A stretch of DNA of 64,000 nt from the NCBI GenBank assembly GCA_963783695.1, contig CAWAOM010000004.1, positions 417,746 to 481,745 on the forward strand, read 5' to 3'. The stretch comes from BM003 sp963783695. Lineage in GTDB: Bacteria > Pseudomonadota > Gammaproteobacteria > Steroidobacterales > BM003. The position numbers and the translations under genes are program-made. Below the pieces are notes generated by a model. It was not told the DNA's origin and ran no database searches. It saw only the letters and a list, made by a program, of their open reading frames with translations. Below, piece by piece: positions 60,696 through 64,000 of this stretch; the stretch's first letter is position 1, and each line of letters starts with the position of its first letter.

Positions 60696-62222
60696 GTGAA
60701 AATGCACGGGCAGCAGCAGCCATACAGCAGGGTTTTCGTTTTTTTGTTCCTCGCAGCGACGACGAACGCCATGGCCGAACCATGGCTTGCGCCGGGCGAT
60801 GTCCGCTTGCGCAGCGATATTCAACTGCTTTCTGACGCCGGCGTTATTGATGTGCCTGTGACGACATGGCCGCTGGTGTGGTCTGATATTGCACAGGGCA
60901 TCGACAGCTCTTCGGTCAATCGTGAACTCACCAGCGGCGAGGCCGCGGCGCTGCGGCGCGTGCGCTCCCGCCTGCGGTTGGAGAGGCGTAGTGACGAGTT
61001 CGCGTTTAAAGGATATGCGGCGATGGCGAACGACCCGCGCAGGCTGCGGACTTTTGACAACAGCGCGCGGGAGAAAAAGGAACTGCAGAGCAGCATGGCG
61101 TGGATGGGCAAGCGCTTTGCCGTCAAATTGCAGGGGCAGCTGGTCGAAGACGACGATGGCAATACCGACGCCCGCAACGATGGCACTTACGCGGGGGCAG
61201 TGTTCGGCAACACGATGCTCTCGATTGGCTGGATGGATCGCTGGTGGGGGCCGGGCTGGGAGGGCAGTCTTGCCTATTCCAGCAACGCGCGGCCAATCCC
61301 TACCATTGCGCTGGAGCGGCGACTGTCCACGCCATTCAAAACAAAATGGTTGAGCTGGATCGGGGCGTGGCGGGCGATTGTCAGTTACGGCAAGCTGGAA
61401 CATGATCGCGCCGTGTCCGATGCAAACCTGCTTGGTTTCCGGTTCGTTGCCCGGCCATTCAATGACTTCGAGTTCGCGGTGACGCGAACCGCGCAGTGGT
61501 GCGGGGACGGTCGCCCGTGCGACGCCGATTCTCTGTGGCAGGTGATCAAGGGCAAGTCCAACCTTGGCGACGAAGGCGTGAGCCGCAACGATGAGCCTGG
61601 GAATCAGCTTGCGGGTTTTGATCTGCGTTGGAATTCGCCGCTTTACGATGCCCCTTATGCGTTCTACATGCAGGGCTATGCCGAGGACGAACTGGACTCG
61701 CGTCCATCGGAGTGGATGATTCTCTATGGGCTCGAGGGATGGGGCGATTTGCGCTGGGCCGACTTCGCCTACCGTTGGCATTTCGAAGCGACCAATACTG
61801 CGGTGGCCACACGCTTGAAGAATGCCTCGAGATGGGTGTCGCAAAGATACAACATTGCCTACAACAACAGTTTCTATCCGACCGGGTACCGGTTCCGTGG
61901 CGAGGTCATTGGCCACGCAATGGACGGCGACGGCAAGATGTTCTCTCTGGGGCTGTTGCTGGTCGAACCCGACGGCGACAATTGGGATATTTTGTTGCGC
62001 GCCGTGGAGATTAACCGCAATGGCGACCCCGAGCCCGCCCACTCGATTTCCGCGACGCCGCAGGATATCTGGAACGCCGAGATTTCCCGCACGACCGATA
62101 CCCGGTTCGGTCAATTCCGCCTCAGAGCCGGTTACCAGTGGCGTGACGACGATGCCACGGGCGACAGCGACACCGATTTTGATGTCGAATTGCAATGGCA
62201 GTTCGACTTCGGTTTCCGATGA
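60696..62222 (+). CDS. Capsule assembly Wzi-like outer-membrane protein, copy 1
   Basis: 508 residues (GTG at 60696; the ATG at 60702 is an alternative). A signal peptide (VFVFLFLAATTNAMA) precedes the helical N-terminal part EPWLAPGDVRLRSDIQLLSD typical of Wzi, then a beta-barrel with WMDRWWGPGWEGSLAYS, RPIPTIALERR, WLSWIGAW and FDLRWNSPL, ending in a Phe-rich strand (QFDFGFR). Wzi is a capsule-surface lectin that tethers group 1-type capsule. A second, related copy follows. Confidence 0.87.
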   Translation: MKMHGQQQPYSRVFVFLFLAATTNAMAEPWLAPGDVRLRSDIQLLSDAGVIDVPVTTWPLVWSDIAQGIDSSSVNRELTSGEAAALRRVRSRLRLERRSDEFAFKGYAAMANDPRRLRTFDNSAREKKELQSSMAWMGKRFAVKLQGQLVEDDDGNTDARNDGTYAGAVFGNTMLSIGWMDRWWGPGWEGSLAYSSNARPIPTIALERRLSTPFKTKWLSWIGAWRAIVSYGKLEHDRAVSDANLLGFRFVARPFNDFEFAVTRTAQWCGDGRPCDADSLWQVIKGKSNLGDEGVSRNDEPGNQLAGFDLRWNSPLYDAPYAFYMQGYAEDELDSRPSEWMILYGLEGWGDLRWADFAYRWHFEATNTAVATRLKNASRWVSQRYNIAYNNSFYPTGYRFRGEVIGHAMDGDGKMFSLGLLLVEPDGDNWDILLRAVEINRNGDPEPAHSISATPQDIWNAEISRTTDTRFGQFRLRAGYQWRDDDATGDSDTDFDVELQWQFDFGFR

Positions 62223-62331
62223 GCGTGTTGCTTGTCATGCATCCGGTCTTTATCATGCGCGGATTGTGGGGTTTGTCGCCATCCGAATTGGGTGGATTGA
62301 GTAATCTCGTGCCTGTGCCCGGACATTCGTG

Positions 62332-63843
62332 ATGCCGAAATCTTCCAGGGCAGCGCTTCTGCTGTGTCTGCTTCTCCTTATGCAATCTGCCTCGGCAGCC
62401 GATCCCTGGGCCGCCCCGGGCGACATGGCGCTGCGCCATGATTTGCAGACTCTCGCCGATGCCGGTGTGCTGGCATCGCCGGTGATGACATGGCCGATTC
62501 CGTGGTCGACCATCCAGCATGACCTTGGCGAATATCGCTCGCCCGACCAACCTTTGCAGGCCTATGTCGCCAACGCGCTCGAACGGGTGCGGCGGCGACT
62601 CGCTGCGGCCAAGGGTGCGGATGGTATTGAAGTCGAGACGCTGGTTGGGTCCAGTTCCAGCCAAAGCTGGTTTCGCACGTTCGAGAGCAAACCGCGCGAG
62701 GAATTCGAGGCTGGTGCCGGCGCCAGCTGGATTGGCGAGCGCTTTGCCGGTCGCTTGCAGGTGACCTATGCGCCGGATGCTGAAGACGACGAAGATTTGC
62801 GCTGGGATGGTTCCTACCTGGCGGTCGTGCTGGGTAATCACATTCTGTCGGGTGGGCGGATTGAGCGCTGGTGGGGGCCGGGCTGGGAAGGCAGCCTGAT
62901 ATACGGCACCAATCAGCGGCCGATTCCGACGATTGCCCTTGAACGCCGTCAGGCCCTCGCATTCGAGTCGAAATGGCTGAGCTGGATCGGTCCGTGGACC
63001 TATTCATTGACCTACGGTGAACTCGAGCACGGGCGCACTGTGCCGAATGCCAATATCCTCGGATTTCGCGTTGCGTTTCGTCCGATCAACGATCTCGAGA
63101 TTGCGTTGACCCGCACCGCGCAATGGTGTGGCGATGATCGACCGTGCGATCTCGATAGCCTGTGGGACCTGATCAAGGGCGATGACAATGCCGGCAGCGA
63201 GGGTATCGACGACGACAACGAGCCGGGAAACCAGCTTGCGGCAATAGATCTGCGCTGGAATTCGCCATTTGGCGATCTGCCTTATGCGGTTTATACCCAG
63301 TGGACCGCCGAGGACGAGGCGAGTGGCACGCCGTCGCGCTGGATCGCCCAGTTCGGTGCGGAAATGTGGGGCAGTACCCGCCTTCGGTGGATCGGTGGCG
63401 ACTACCGCTTCCATGTCGAATATTCCGATACCGCGACTTCCTTTTATAAAGACACCATCAAGTTCGATACCGCTTATGAGCACGGCATCTATCGCGACGG
63501 CTATCGCTATCGCGACCGCTCGATCGGTCATGCGATGGACAATGACGGCCAGATGCTGACTTTCGGCGGGCTGCTTGTCGATGCCGGTGGCGGCAGCTGG
63601 AATGCGCTGCTGCGCTGGGTCCGGGTGAATCGGGGCGGGAGAATCCCCAATCGCAACCAGGTCTCTCAGGAAGAGCTCGACGTGCGCAATTTCGAGATTT
63701 CGCGCAAACAGCAACTCCGGCTCTTCGGCCGCAATCTCGGGTCCATTGCCGTTGGCGGCGGTTATTACTATCTGGACAACAAGACCTCCGGCGGTGACGA
63801 TGACAGCTGGAAAGGCTTCCTGCAATGGAGTTTCGATTTATGA
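62332..63843 (+). CDS. Capsule assembly Wzi-like outer-membrane protein, copy 2
   Basis: About 503 residues from the ATG at 62332 (an adjacent GTG at 62329 is possible). A signal peptide (LLLCLLLLMQSASA) precedes DPWAAPGDMALRHDLQTLAD and the same barrel landmarks as copy 1: RIERWWGPGWEGSLIYG, RPIPTIALERRQ, SKWLSWIGPW, RTAQWCGDDRPCDLDSLWD and IDLRWNSPF, ending FLQWSFDL. It is a diverged tandem duplicate. Its stop overlaps the next gene's start by four bases (ATGA). Confidence 0.87.
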   Translation: MPKSSRAALLLCLLLLMQSASAADPWAAPGDMALRHDLQTLADAGVLASPVMTWPIPWSTIQHDLGEYRSPDQPLQAYVANALERVRRRLAAAKGADGIEVETLVGSSSSQSWFRTFESKPREEFEAGAGASWIGERFAGRLQVTYAPDAEDDEDLRWDGSYLAVVLGNHILSGGRIERWWGPGWEGSLIYGTNQRPIPTIALERRQALAFESKWLSWIGPWTYSLTYGELEHGRTVPNANILGFRVAFRPINDLEIALTRTAQWCGDDRPCDLDSLWDLIKGDDNAGSEGIDDDNEPGNQLAAIDLRWNSPFGDLPYAVYTQWTAEDEASGTPSRWIAQFGAEMWGSTRLRWIGGDYRFHVEYSDTATSFYKDTIKFDTAYEHGIYRDGYRYRDRSIGHAMDNDGQMLTFGGLLVDAGGGSWNALLRWVRVNRGGRIPNRNQVSQEELDVRNFEISRKQQLRLFGRNLGSIAVGGGYYYLDNKTSGGDDDSWKGFLQWSFDL

Positions 63844-64000
63844 CGAGCAGTGGCGGTCGGTTGGACTGGAAGTTTCGCTGGGTGTCACTCGCGCTCCTGC
63901 TGCTGGTGGCGTTGATGCTCGACGCGATGACGGTGGCCGGCGCCCAGCAGTCCACCGAAGCACCCGCCGGCGTCACGCTGACCGCGGAACAAAGGCGGCT
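63840..64000 (+). CDS. Exported or membrane protein, start only (truncated by window edge)
   Basis: The ATG at 63840 overlaps the stop of the second Wzi gene. The 53 visible residues begin MTSSGGRLDWKFRWV, then a hydrophobic stretch (SLALLLLVALMLDAM), then AGAQQSTEAPAGV and TLTAEQRRL. A signal peptide or membrane anchor followed by a polar segment is compatible with a polysaccharide export or biosynthesis protein, but the visible part is too short to identify. Confidence 0.6.
   Translation, partial: MTSSGGRLDWKFRWVSLALLLLVALMLDAMTVAGAQQSTEAPAGVTLTAEQRR

Noticed and set aside
60621..62195. Long minus-strand frame opposite the first Wzi-like gene
   Set aside because: No domain or start signal; the plus strand encodes a protein with signal peptide and barrel motifs.

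Overview
The window looks like chromosomal DNA of a GC-rich, probably marine or environmental gammaproteobacterium. This is inferred from gene order, not from a marker gene: fimV-truA-accD-folC-dedD-cvpA-purF, tig-clpP-clpX-lon-hupB-ppiD and the mltD/gloB/(methyltransferase)/rnhA/dnaQ neighbourhood are classical gammaproteobacterial arrangements. I see no insertion sequence, prophage, integron or CRISPR array.

Layout. 1-9.4 kb: the end of fimV, then truA, accD, folC, a DedD-type SPOR protein, cvpA and purF, followed by a glycerate kinase and a receiver-Ser/Thr kinase fusion whose stop overlaps miaE. 9.3-14.5 kb: lpxH and a periplasmic cyclophilin (-), gltX and cysS (+), folD (-). 14.5-15.1 kb: a four-gene tRNA array (Pro, Arg, His, Lys) behind a near-consensus sigma-70 promoter. 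15.2-19.5 kb: slyX, a small unknown gene, and a three-gene quinol:fumarate reductase/succinate dehydrogenase set in C-A-B order with a diheme cytochrome b.

19.6-36.7 kb is the unusual part. Intact genes (acetoacetate decarboxylase-like, FAH family, glutamate dehydrogenase, two GST paralogues, a Bcr/CflA-type transporter, a Rieske ferredoxin, a DUF1302/DUF1329 pair, a [2Fe-2S] ferredoxin, a TetR regulator, a crotonase) are interleaved with at least nine broken genes: a meta-cleavage-product hydrolase, a Rieske oxygenase alpha subunit, a CoA-transferase, an acyl-CoA dehydrogenase, a VOC protein, two ABM-domain proteins, an acyl-CoA synthetase and a short-chain dehydrogenase. This reads as a decaying catabolic cluster for an aromatic, steroid or terpenoid-like compound; the substrate is not determinable here. 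An 18-bp palindromic motif (perfect copy AAACAGTCATGACTGTTT at 33865) recurs in at least four intergenic places in this region and is a candidate operator, possibly of the TetR protein at 35271.

36.8-49.4 kb returns to housekeeping: tRNA-Leu, tig, clpP, clpX, lon, hupB, tRNA-Val, tRNA-Asp, a strong terminator, ppiD, two tandem dicarboxylate/amino-acid:cation symporters, and fabI on the minus strand. 49.4-58.2 kb: a GT4 glycosyltransferase, mltD and gloB (-), a YafS-like methyltransferase, rnhA, an unrecognised protein with an AlbA_2/Schlafen-like look, dnaQ, nhaB. 58.3-64 kb: the beginning of a surface polysaccharide locus: UDP-sugar dehydrogenase, UDP-glucuronate epimerase-like protein, two Wzi-like outer-membrane proteins in tandem, and the start of one more exported protein cut by the window edge.
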